Below, one piece after another: positions 35,009 through 44,110 of a stretch of DNA of 64,000 bases (the first letter of the stretch is position 1; every line of letters starts with the position of its first letter). Below the pieces are notes generated by a model. That model ran no database searches. It saw only the letters and a list, made by a program, of their open reading frames with translations, and was not told the origin of the DNA. The position numbers and the translations under genes were made by a program. The stretch is from NCBI GenBank assembly GCA_037442565.1, contig JBBIQA010000003.1, positions 11,426-75,425 on the forward strand, in the 5' to 3' direction. Origin of the DNA: PALSA-911 sp037442565. GTDB taxonomy: Bacteria > Pseudomonadota > Alphaproteobacteria > Acetobacterales > Acetobacteraceae.

Positions 35009-35708
35009 TGGAGATGATCTGCGCCGTGATGTAGCCGGCCTGCTCGGACGCCAGGAACTGCACCAGCTCGGCCACCTCCTCGGCGGTGCCCGCGCGCTTC
35101 ATCGGCACCAGCCGGTCGATCTGCTCCGGCCCGAACGCCGCGTCGGCCATCGGCGAGGCGATGATGCCGGGGGCGACGGCGTTGACGGTGATGCCGCGGC
35201 TGGCGAGCTCCAGCGCCAGCGAGCGGGTGGCGCCGTGCAGCCCGGCCTTGGCAGCGGCGTAGTTGGTCTGGCCGCGGTTGCCGGCGATCGCGCTGACCGA
35301 GGAGATGTTGACGATCCGCCCCCAGCGCCGGCGGATCATCGGCATCAGCAGCGGCTGGGTGACATGGAAGAAGCCGTTCAGCGACACGTCGATCACACTG
35401 GTCCATTGCCCCGGACGCATCGCCGGCATCACCGCGTCGTCATGGATGCCGGCGTTGTTGACCAGGATCTCGATCGGCCCCTCGGCGAGTACGCGCTCCA
35501 GCGCTTCCCCGGCCGCGTCTGGGTCGGTGACGTCGAACACCGTGACGGCAGCGGAGCCGCCTTGTTCCAGGATACCGGCCACCACGGCCTCGGCCTGCGC
35601 GATGCCGGCATGGGCGTGGACATAGACATGCCGCCCGGCCTCGGCCAGCCGGCGGCAGATCGCGGCACCCAGCGCCCCGCTGCCGCCGGTTACCAGCGCC
35701 CGCCTCAC
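34989..35708 (-). CDS. 3-oxoacyl-ACP reductase (FabG/ApeQ-like)
   Basis: 239-aa short-chain dehydrogenase. TGGSGALGAAICRRLA is the NADP(H) motif, NNAG the structural Asn, Ser in NISSVSAIAG and NYAAAK the catalytic Tyr/Lys, and GYITAQIISINGGMI the FabG C-terminus. It reduces beta-ketoacyl-ACP in polyene extension. The start is a GTG overlapping the dehydratase stop as GTGA (35705-35708). It is the last gene of the lipoprotein-KS-CLF-dehydratase-reductase unit. Confidence 0.94.
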   Translation of the reverse strand: MRRALVTGGSGALGAAICRRLAEAGRHVYVHAHAGIAQAEAVVAGILEQGGSAAVTVFDVTDPDAAGEALERVLAEGPIEILVNNAGIHDDAVMPAMRPGQWTSVIDVSLNGFFHVTQPLLMPMIRRRWGRIVNISSVSAIAGNRGQTNYAAAKAGLHGATRSLALELASRGITVNAVAPGIIASPMADAAFGPEQIDRLVPMKRAGTAEEVAELVQFLASEQAGYITAQIISINGGMI

Positions 35709-36136
35709 GGCGATATCCCCAGCACCACGGCGGCGCGGCCGGACAGCAGCTTGCGGCCGTCGCAACGGATCGCGAAGCGGTAGATCACCCGTCCGGCTTC
35801 GCCCAGCAGCTGTTCGGCCTCGATCTCCAGATCGCCGCGGAGACTGTCGAGCCGCTCCACCTGGCAGGCCACGTCGCGCAGGCTGGCCAGATAGCCGCCG
35901 GTGGGCTCCGTGCCGTCGGGGCCGGACAGCGCGCCATGCACCGCCATCGCCTGCGCGGCGTATTCGACGCCGCACACCGCCGGCAACTGGCCGTCGCGGG
36001 CCAGCGGATGATCGTTCCGGCGATGCGAGGCGCTGCGGCAGAGGATGTGCGCGGCGTCCCAGCTCACCACTTCATCCAGCAGGCACATCGCCCCGGCATG
36101 CGGGATGAGGGCGGCGATTTCGGTGCGGCCAATCAT
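35705..36136 (-). CDS. Acyl-ACP dehydratase (ApeP-like)
   Basis: 143-aa hotdog-fold protein. IPHAGAMCLLDEVVSWD near the N-terminus carries the catalytic-region His (PHxxxMxLLD), and VEYAAQAMAVHGAL the central-helix block of the ApeP family, which dehydrates the beta-hydroxy polyene intermediate. It overlaps its neighbours by 4 nt on both sides. It is distinct in sequence from the ApeI-like protein at 30060-30365. Confidence 0.9.
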   Translation of the reverse strand: MIGRTEIAALIPHAGAMCLLDEVVSWDAAHILCRSASHRRNDHPLARDGQLPAVCGVEYAAQAMAVHGALSGPDGTEPTGGYLASLRDVACQVERLDSLRGDLEIEAEQLLGEAGRVIYRFAIRCDGRKLLSGRAAVVLGISP

Positions 36137-36927
36137 GGCGCTGCGATGTCGACGGCGACGATGGCGCCGTCGATCCCTTCGATGCCGACCGCACCGGCGC
36201 CGGCTGCGATGGCGCCCAGCAACGGCAGGCTGCGCGCGGCCGGATTGCCCCGCCGCAGGGCTTCCAGGCCCGCATCCCGCAGCGCCGTGCCGGTTGCGCC
36301 GTCCTGGCGCAGCCGGATGCCGAGTTCGGCCAGGCTGCGTTCCGTGCGCTCCGGCGTCAGCACCAGGGCGACGCCAAAGCTTGCCCCGATCGGGCGCACG
36401 GCATGCAACGGCCCCGGGTACGGCAGGTCATAGGCGATCAGGGTCACGGCGCGGTTCTCGGCCGTCGCCTGCGCCGCCGCGTCGAGCAGGCCGATGGCGA
36501 AGCTGCCGTCGTAGCCGCACAGGCTCGTGCTCGGCGCGGTGGCGGCGCAGGCCAGCGCCCAGTAGCCGGACGGCGCGTTGTGCACCGAATTATGGAACCG
36601 GGTCGGCGAGACCTCCCGCTGCTCGGTGGCGAGCACGGTGAGGATGGCGTCGATGGTGTCGCCGTCGCTGCCCGAGGAGGTAAACACGGTAGCCATGTCG
36701 GCGGGATCGCGCCCGACCTGCGCCAGCGCCTCTAGCCCGACCGCGATTGCCAGCTTTACCACCGCCCCTGTCCGCCGTCGCTCAGCCGGGGGGAGTTGCG
36801 CCACCGGCGGCAGGGCGATTTCGACCGGCTGGAAGGCCGCCTCGCCGCGCAGCACCGGCTGGGAGGCCGGCCAGCCGGCCAGCCCGGGGGCGAGCAGCCC
36901 GACCCCCTCGACAAACACCCGCATCAT
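36133..36927 (-). CDS. Beta-ketoacyl synthase chain-length-factor-like protein (ApeC-like)
   Basis: 264-aa short KS-like protein. It has thiolase-fold blocks (VFTSSGSDGDTIDAIL, RFHNSVHNAPSGYWALA) but no convincing Cys-His-His triad: where a KS would have its nucleophile the sequence reads ACAATAPSTSLCGYDGS. ApeC-type partners form a heterodimer with the active KS and set chain length. The start overlaps the full KS gene by 4 nt. It is shorter than a full KS (about 400 aa), as expected. Confidence 0.85.
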   Translation of the reverse strand: MMRVFVEGVGLLAPGLAGWPASQPVLRGEAAFQPVEIALPPVAQLPPAERRRTGAVVKLAIAVGLEALAQVGRDPADMATVFTSSGSDGDTIDAILTVLATEQREVSPTRFHNSVHNAPSGYWALACAATAPSTSLCGYDGSFAIGLLDAAAQATAENRAVTLIAYDLPYPGPLHAVRPIGASFGVALVLTPERTERSLAELGIRLRQDGATGTALRDAGLEALRRGNPAARSLPLLGAIAAGAGAVGIEGIDGAIVAVDIAAP

Positions 36928-38111
36928 CCGGCCGCCCCGAGGATAAGGCTACAATTGCTGCCGCCGAAGCCGAACGAGTTGCTCATCACGCGGCGGATTG
37001 GCAGGGGCGTGCTCTCCAGCAAATGCCGGCAGCGGAACGACGGATCGATCGCCGTCGTGTTCGCGGTGCCGGGAGCGAATTGGTGGCGGATCGCGAGGGC
37101 GGAGACGATCGCCTCGAGGATGCCGGCGGCGCCGAGCACGTGGCCTGTCAGACCCTTGGTGGAACTGCACGGCGTCTGCGTGCCGATCACGTCCAACACT
37201 GCCCGGTCCTCGGCGGAATCGCCGACCAGTGTCGCGGTGGCGTGCAAATTGACATAGTCGATGTCGCCCGGGGCGAGCCCGGCGGAGGCCAGTGCCCGTT
37301 CCATCGCCAGCCGCGCGCCGGCGCCCTCGGGGTGCGGCGAGGACATGTGATACGCGTCGTTGCTCTCGCCGATGCCCATCAGCATGACGTCGCCTTCCCG
37401 GGGCTCGGCCCTTTCCAGCAGCGCGAAGCCGGCCGCCTCGCCGATGGAGATGCCGTCGCGGGCGGCATCGCAAGGGCGGCAAGGCCCCGGGGCAGTGAGA
37501 TGAAGCGAGGCGAAGCCGCACAGCGTGGTCAGGCACAGCGTGTCGGCGCCGCCGACGATGGCGGCGTCGCAAAGCCCCGCCGCCATCATCCGCGCCGCGT
37601 TGCCGAACGCCTTGGCGGTGGAGGCGCAGGCGCAGGAGACAACGAGCGACGGCCCCGAGAGCCGCAGGCGCCGGCGCACGAATGCCGCGAGCGAATAGGT
37701 GTTGTGGGTGGTTTCGTAGCGAAAGCTGGCCGGCAGAGCCCCGGTCGCCGGATCGCGCGCCCGATAGGCGTGCTCCGCTTCCAGAATGCCCGAAGTGCTG
37801 GTGCCCAGGAACACGCCGATCCGCTCGCTGCCGTAGCGCAGCCGCGCCGCTGCCACTGCCGCCGCGAACCCGTCCTGGCGCAGCGCCAGCTCGGCCAGGG
37901 CGTTGTTGCGGCAGTCGAAGGCGGCGAAATCCCCCTCCAGGCGCAAATCGTCCAGGGCGTCGATCGCGCCGGTATAGGTCGGCAGACCCGCGGATTCGAA
38001 CGTGCAGGGCCGCAACCCGCCACGCCCGCTTTGCAGGGCGGAGAGCAGCGGCTCCAGGCCGTTGCCAAGGCTGGTGGCGGCGCATAGGTGGCTCAGACGC
38101 AGCGGATGCAT
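36924..38111 (-). CDS. Beta-ketoacyl-ACP synthase (ApeO-like)
   Basis: 395-aa condensing enzyme of FabF type. The triad is visible: Cys in VSCACASTAKAF, His in VNLHATATLVGD, His in KGLTGHVLGAAG. It would extend an aryl starter with malonyl units to a polyene in partnership with the chain-length factor encoded next. I choose the ATG at 38111 (MHPLRLSHLCAATSLGNG), which matches KS N-termini; the open frame to 38207 enters the lipoprotein gene. It lies 13 nt after that gene. Confidence 0.92.
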   Translation of the reverse strand: MHPLRLSHLCAATSLGNGLEPLLSALQSGRGGLRPCTFESAGLPTYTGAIDALDDLRLEGDFAAFDCRNNALAELALRQDGFAAAVAAARLRYGSERIGVFLGTSTSGILEAEHAYRARDPATGALPASFRYETTHNTYSLAAFVRRRLRLSGPSLVVSCACASTAKAFGNAARMMAAGLCDAAIVGGADTLCLTTLCGFASLHLTAPGPCRPCDAARDGISIGEAAGFALLERAEPREGDVMLMGIGESNDAYHMSSPHPEGAGARLAMERALASAGLAPGDIDYVNLHATATLVGDSAEDRAVLDVIGTQTPCSSTKGLTGHVLGAAGILEAIVSALAIRHQFAPGTANTTAIDPSFRCRHLLESTPLPIRRVMSNSFGFGGSNCSLILGAAG

Positions 38112-38124
38112 GGAAGGCGGCTTT

Positions 38125-39378
38125 CTATCCTGTGATCCGCGACAATTTGGCACGAACGGCTTCGAGGGATGCCCGCTCGCGGGCGATATGGGCGTAATAT
38201 AGCGCATCGAAGGCCGCGCGCGCGGGATCGTTCTCCGCTGCGGCCGATGCCGGCCGCGATGCCAGGATCCGAGCGTAGCGCGCCGCGAAATACGCCAGAT
38301 TCGCGCGCAGGTCGGTGTAGCGCGGATCGCTGAAGATCGCGTCGAAGCGCTGCTGATAATGTCCGAAGATCGGTTCGTCGTAGAAGATCAGCCGCAAGTT
38401 GGTGTCGTAGAGGTCATTCACCGGCACCGCCCGCTCGGCCTCCGCCAGCGCGCCGGGGCGGGTGGCGATCCAGTCCTTCTCCTGCAGGGCGGCATGCAGT
38501 TCTTCATCGTCGTACAGCGCGGCAGGGTCATCGAATGGCAGGTCGTTGGTGCGCCGCATCAGGTTGACGAACTCGTTCTTCGGCACCGGGAAATCGAATG
38601 CCGCGACCAGCAGCGGCCGATCGATCGGCCAGGGCTGCCAGATCCCGACGGTGGCCAGCGCATTATGCGTCAGGTGGGCGCAATTGTCGCGCAGCACGTC
38701 CCATTCGAAGGTTCGTTCTCCGCGGCGATAGGGGGCGTTGACGCTGTTCAGATAGGCCACCACGCCGCGCATCCGTTCCCGGTCGAGCGGCACGCGCGCG
38801 CAGTAGCGGTCGCGGCCGAACGAGAGGGCGTAGTCGGTCGCGACCGACAATTCGTACATATAGTCGTGCGCGGACATAGATGCCGGCTTGTCCTGCATCG
38901 CCGCTGCGTGAAACTGCACGCCGTCGAGGACCCCCATCGCCTTGGCGCGCCTTTGGGTGCGCGCGTAGGCGGAAGCGGTCAACGGCTCGCCCGGGGCCAG
39001 GTCGCCGTGGAAGAAGAAATCCCGTCCCTCGGTCGCGATCCAGTTGGCGTTGCGGTAATGCGCGTTCACGCTCAGCCCGACACCCTGGTCGGGCGACGGA
39101 TCACCGGCGCAGACCTCGATCACCGGGTAGCCGGCATCCTTCGCCTTGCAGACGCCATTCAGATACAGCACCGAATGCCCGCCCGGACCGCCGCTATCGA
39201 GGTCGATCCCCTTGCCGTGCAGCTTGTTGAATTCGGAAAGGGCGCAGAACTCCACATAGTAGGGATAGACCGAGCCGTAGACCTGCGCATCCGTGGCCGC
39301 CGTCGGGACATCGAACAGCGTGCTGGCGCAGCCGGTCAGCAGCAGGACCGCGCCCAGCACCCATGGGATCCCCCGCAT
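38125..39378 (-). CDS. Lipoprotein with a possible permuted papain-like site
   Basis: 417-aa protein with an N-terminal lipobox (LLLTGCAS, Cys17), so it is probably tethered to a membrane on the periplasmic side. I do not recognise an established family. Two features resemble permuted papain-fold proteins (PPPDE, DUF4105-like): GPGGHSVLYLNG with His68, and LRDNCAHLTHNALATVG with Cys233, the NC-x-H-x-T pattern of those families. It heads the operon with the ketosynthase (13-nt gap), so it may process the lipid or a protein during pigment assembly. It starts 17 nt after the FAD oxidase stop. Function is inference. Confidence 0.75.
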   Translation of the reverse strand: MRGIPWVLGAVLLLTGCASTLFDVPTAATDAQVYGSVYPYYVEFCALSEFNKLHGKGIDLDSGGPGGHSVLYLNGVCKAKDAGYPVIEVCAGDPSPDQGVGLSVNAHYRNANWIATEGRDFFFHGDLAPGEPLTASAYARTQRRAKAMGVLDGVQFHAAAMQDKPASMSAHDYMYELSVATDYALSFGRDRYCARVPLDRERMRGVVAYLNSVNAPYRRGERTFEWDVLRDNCAHLTHNALATVGIWQPWPIDRPLLVAAFDFPVPKNEFVNLMRRTNDLPFDDPAALYDDEELHAALQEKDWIATRPGALAEAERAVPVNDLYDTNLRLIFYDEPIFGHYQQRFDAIFSDPRYTDLRANLAYFAARYARILASRPASAAAENDPARAAFDALYYAHIARERASLEAVRAKLSRITG

Positions 39379-39395
39379 GCAATCTCCGAAACGGC

Positions 39396-40589
39396 TCAGG
39401 GCAGCACTTTCCCGGGGTTCATGATGCCCTTCGGGTCCAGGGCGGCCTTGATGCGCTGCATGGTCGCCAGTTCGGCGCCGCCGCGCCAGTCTTCCATCAT
39501 GTAGGGCTTCAGCTGGCCGATGCCGTGCTCGGCGGAGAAGCTGCCGTCGAGATCGCGCACCACCTCGTTCACCGCGTCCATGATCGCGTGGTCCTGGGCC
39601 AGGAACCAGGCGGGGTCGGCGCCGACCGGCTGTTCCAGGTTGAAGTGGATGTTGCCGTCGCCCATGTGGCCGAACGGCACGGGGCGGATGCCGGGCATCA
39701 GCGCCTCGCAGGCGATCGTCGCGCGGCGGATCAGTTCCGGCACTTTCGACACCGGTACCGAGACGTCGTTCTTGACCGAGGCGCCCTCGCGTTTCTGCGC
39801 TTCCGAATGTTCCTCGCGCAGGCGCCAGATGGCGGCGCGTTGGGCCTCGCTCTCGGCGATCGCGGCATCGGTCACGGTGCCGTCTTCCAACGCCTGTTCC
39901 AGCACCTGTTCCATCGCGGCGCGCAGGCCGGCGTTCGGGCGCGGGGTGGCGAGTTCCACCAGCACGTAGTGCGCGGCGGGTTCCGCCAACGGCACGCTCG
40001 CACCGGGAATGTGGGCGATGACGAAGTCCATGCCGGGACCGGACATGTATTCGAAGGCCTGCACCGAAGCCGCGTCATACGCCTGGAAGCGGCTGAACAG
40101 CGCCAGTGCCGCTTCCGGCGACGGCACGGCGCACAGCGCCACCGCCAGTTCCCGCGGCTGCGGCGCGAGTTTCAGCACCGCGGCGGTGATGATGCCGAGC
40201 GTGCCTTCCGAGCCGCAGAAAAGCTGGCGCAGGCAGTAGCCGGTATTGTCCTTGCGCAGCCGGCGCATGCCGTTCCAGATCTCGCCGTCCGGCAGCACCA
40301 CTTCCAGGCCCAGCACCAGGTCCCGCGCATTGCCGTAGCGCACGGTGTTGTTGCCGCCGGCGTTGGTGGCGAGCACGCCGCCGATCTGGGCGGAGCCTTC
40401 CGAGGAAATAGAAAGAGGCAGCAGGCAGCCGGCGTCGGCGGCGGCGATCTGCGCCGCCTTCAGCGTCAGGCCTGCCTGAAGGGTCAGGGTCATGTCCACG
40501 GGATCGATCTGCAGCACCTGGTTCATCCGCGCCAGCGACAGGACGATCTGGGTGCGGTTGGCGTTCGGCGTGGCGCCGCCGACCATGGA
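39396..40589 (-). CDS. FAD-binding oxidoreductase of the GlcD / D-2-hydroxyacid dehydrogenase family (5' part lost in gap)
   Basis: 397 residues of a PCMH/vanillyl-alcohol-oxidase-type flavoenzyme. SAQIGGVLATNAGGNN and GSEGTLGIITAAVLKL belong to the FAD domain; PFGHMGDGNIHFNL and SAEHGIGQLKP carry the metal- and substrate-binding His residues of the C-terminal domain. Likely substrates are D-lactate, glycolate or D-2-hydroxyglutarate. About 75-80 N-terminal residues fall in the gap. The frame happens to continue through the N run into aspA, which is an artefact. Confidence 0.9.
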   Translation of the reverse strand, partial: SMVGGATPNANRTQIVLSLARMNQVLQIDPVDMTLTLQAGLTLKAAQIAAADAGCLLPLSISSEGSAQIGGVLATNAGGNNTVRYGNARDLVLGLEVVLPDGEIWNGMRRLRKDNTGYCLRQLFCGSEGTLGIITAAVLKLAPQPRELAVALCAVPSPEAALALFSRFQAYDAASVQAFEYMSGPGMDFVIAHIPGASVPLAEPAAHYVLVELATPRPNAGLRAAMEQVLEQALEDGTVTDAAIAESEAQRAAIWRLREEHSEAQKREGASVKNDVSVPVSKVPELIRRATIACEALMPGIRPVPFGHMGDGNIHFNLEQPVGADPAWFLAQDHAIMDAVNEVVRDLDGSFSAEHGIGQLKPYMMEDWRGGAELATMQRIKAALDPKGIMNPGKVLP

Positions 40590-40689
40590 NNNNNNNNNNN
40601 NNNNNNNNNNNNNNNNNNNNNNNNNNNNNNNNNNNNNNNNNNNNNNNNNNNNNNNNNNNNNNNNNNNNNNNNNNNNNNNNNNNNNNNNN
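40590..40689. other. Assembly gap (100 N)
   Basis: Exactly 100 N. It truncates the 3' end of aspA and the 5' end of the FAD-linked oxidase; both genes are on the minus strand. Other genes could be hidden here. Confidence 0.99.
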
Positions 40690-41978
<1,289 letters not shown>

Positions 41979-42030
41979 GCGCGCGCTCCTTTGGCGCGGG
42001 CCTCGCCCGCGCGGTTCAGGCCAGCGTCAG

Positions 42031-42132
42031 ATCATGATGCGTTTGGGTTGCTTCACCCGAACGCATAAACATGATCGCTAAAACAAAAGCTTAGAGTCTG
42101 ATGATTTTTCTACCTGAAATCATCAGACTCTA
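42031..42132. repeat. Two-hairpin dispersed repeat, related copy 3
   Basis: First hairpin 42038-42065 (TGCGTTTGGGT / ACCCGAACGCA, one mismatch), flanked by ATCATG and CATGAT; second hairpin is a perfect 16-bp stem TAGAGTCTGATGATTT / AAATCATCAGACTCTA (42092-42107, 42117-42132). The spacer GATCGCTAAAACAAAAG resembles the spacer of the 61823 element. The right arm ends in the stop codon of the MBL gene. It may also terminate that gene. Confidence 0.7.
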
Positions 42133-43011
42133 GAGTACCTGTTTCCACTGTTCCTGCACCAGCACATACCCGTCGCCGCGCTTGGCCAGATTGGCGAAGC
42201 CGGGGAAATGGATGTGCATGCCGGCGATCAGCAAGCGGTCGGTGGCCACCCTGTCGAAGACCTTGGCGCGCGTGGCCGCGGCCGCGTCGGGGTCCGTGTC
42301 GAAGGCGATGGTGACCTTGGGGAACGGGATCTGCACTTCCGGCACGTGCACGATGTCGCCCCAGATCAGCAGCTGCTCGTTGCCAGACTCGATCAGGTAG
42401 CCGGTATGGCCCGGCGTGTGACCCGGGATCGGCACGGCGGTGATGCCAGGGAAAACCGAGCCGCCCTTGTGCGTGCGGAAGCGGTCCATGTAGGGCTTGG
42501 TCTGTTCGCGGGTGGCCTGGAAATACAGCTTCTGCTCGCGCTCCGTGCCTTTCGCCATCGCCGCGTCGTCCAGCCAGTGCGGCAGCTCGTTCTCGTGCGC
42601 GCATAATTCGGCGTTGGGGAACAGCCGGTTGCCCGTGGTCATGTCGGTCAGCCCCGCCGAGTGATCGGGGTGCATATGCGTCAGGAACACCGCCTCGATC
42701 TTCGCCGGATCGATGCCGGCGGCCTTCAGATTGCGCTGCAGCCAGCCGACGGTGGGGCCCATGTAGTTGCCCGACCCGGTCTCGATCAGCGCCAGGCGGC
42801 CGGCGGTGTGGATGGCGAAGCAGTTGACCGAGGTGCGGCGCGGCACCGGGCGGAAATTCTCCTTCAGCAACTCGATGCTCTTCTCGGGGGTGATGTTGCG
42901 CAGGACCTCCATCGAACCGTCCAGATAGCCGTCGCTGAGCGCGGTCACCACGATGTCGCCGATCTTGCGGTGATAGACACCGGGGATCTGGATGGTCGGC
43001 ATTTCGGTCAT
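42130..43011 (-). CDS. MBL-fold metallohydrolase, quorum-quenching-lactonase-like
   Basis: 293-aa metallo-beta-lactamase-fold enzyme with the intact di-metal motif THMHPDHSAGL (HxHxDH), later His in GHTPGHTGYLI, Asp in LIWGDIVH and His in GMHIHFPG. The layout (N-terminal IPGVYHRKIGDIVVTALSDGY) is common to AHL-lactonase-like and methyl-parathion-hydrolase-like enzymes; the substrate is unknown. The start follows GGAGAGA. Its stop codon lies in a repeat hairpin, and the Sua5-type gene lies 18 nt upstream on the same strand. Confidence 0.88.
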   Translation of the reverse strand: MTEMPTIQIPGVYHRKIGDIVVTALSDGYLDGSMEVLRNITPEKSIELLKENFRPVPRRTSVNCFAIHTAGRLALIETGSGNYMGPTVGWLQRNLKAAGIDPAKIEAVFLTHMHPDHSAGLTDMTTGNRLFPNAELCAHENELPHWLDDAAMAKGTEREQKLYFQATREQTKPYMDRFRTHKGGSVFPGITAVPIPGHTPGHTGYLIESGNEQLLIWGDIVHVPEVQIPFPKVTIAFDTDPDAAAATRAKVFDRVATDRLLIAGMHIHFPGFANLAKRGDGYVLVQEQWKQVL

Positions 43012-43029
43012 GGGCTTTCTCTCCGTTTG

Positions 43030-44010
43030 TTATTCACGCGGCGCCGCGGCGCGCTGCAGGCGGTCGTTGATCGCCAGGCCGAGCCCGGTGTCGGGCACGT
43101 TCATGGCGGCGATATCCCTCAATCCCAAATCCTGACCCTGCCTGTCCAGCCAACGCAGGCCGGTGAACAGGCGGGCGGCGGCCTCGGTCAGGTCCCGGCT
43201 TTCGCTGAGATTGAACACACAGCCGGCCCCCGGCAAGGGCGGGCCGAACGCCAGCAGCGCCTCGTCGGCCGCCACCTCGGTGGCGTCGAGGCGGACCGGC
43301 AGGTTTGGCGCATAGTGCGAGACCAGCAGCCCCGGCGAGCGCAGCCCCCGTGCCGCCTCGGCCACCGCGTGCGGGATCGGCCGGCCGATCGGGCCGACCC
43401 ATGCCTCGATCGCCTCCGCGGTCACGCCGCCGGGACGCAGCAGCACCGGGCGCGGGCCGGTCAGGTCGAGCACGGTCGATTCCACGCCGATCGGGCAGGG
43501 GCCGCTGTCCAGGATGGCGGCGATGCGCCCGCCGAGCCCCTCCAGCACATGCGCGGCGGTGCTGGGACTGACCTGCCCCGAACGGTTGGCGGAGGGGGCG
43601 GCCACCGGCCGGCCGACCGCGCGCAACAAGGCCTGCGCCGTGGCGTTGGCGGGCACCCGCACGGCCAGCGTTTCCAGCCCGGCGCCGGCGAGCAGGGATA
43701 CCGGGCAGGCGATGTGGCGCGGCAGCACCAGGGTCAGCGCGCCCGGCCAGAACGCGGCGGCGAGGCGCCGCGCGGGTTCGTTCGCCTCCACATGGCGGAA
43801 GGCGGCCTCGGCGTCCGGATAATGGCAGATCAGCGGGTTGAAATGCGGCCTTCCCTTGGCGGCGAAGATGGCGGCGACCGCGCGCTCGTTCGTCGCGTCG
43901 GCGCCCAGGCCGTAGACCGTCTCGGTGCCGAAGGCCACCAGTTCGCCCGCCAGCAGCAGGGCGGCGGCCCGGGCGATGCCGGCGTCGTCGGCGGAAAGAA
44001 CAAGGGTCAT
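43030..44010 (-). CDS. Sua5-type L-threonylcarbamoyladenylate synthase
   Basis: 326 aa, the long (Sua5) form: an N-terminal YrdC domain (residues 1 to about 200) plus a C-terminal Sua5 domain. It makes threonylcarbamoyl-AMP from Thr, bicarbonate and ATP for the t6A modification at position 37 of ANN-decoding tRNAs. FGTETVYGLGADATNERAV, KGRPHFNPLICHY, PVAAPSANRSGQVSPS and STVLDLTGPRPVLLRPGG are family signatures, and LLVSHYAPNLPVRL links to the C-terminal domain. I start it at 44010 (MTLVLSADDAG). It is divergent from pepA. Confidence 0.94.
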   Translation of the reverse strand: MTLVLSADDAGIARAAALLLAGELVAFGTETVYGLGADATNERAVAAIFAAKGRPHFNPLICHYPDAEAAFRHVEANEPARRLAAAFWPGALTLVLPRHIACPVSLLAGAGLETLAVRVPANATAQALLRAVGRPVAAPSANRSGQVSPSTAAHVLEGLGGRIAAILDSGPCPIGVESTVLDLTGPRPVLLRPGGVTAEAIEAWVGPIGRPIPHAVAEAARGLRSPGLLVSHYAPNLPVRLDATEVAADEALLAFGPPLPGAGCVFNLSESRDLTEAAARLFTGLRWLDRQGQDLGLRDIAAMNVPDTGLGLAINDRLQRAAAPRE

Positions 44011-44110
44011 CGGCGCGGTGATAGCCGGACGGAAGAAGCATGGCAAAGCCGGCCAACATTGCTACAGTCACTGCTTGGCCTGCCTCTCATCGTTCCCGGA
44101 GTTGCCCCGC

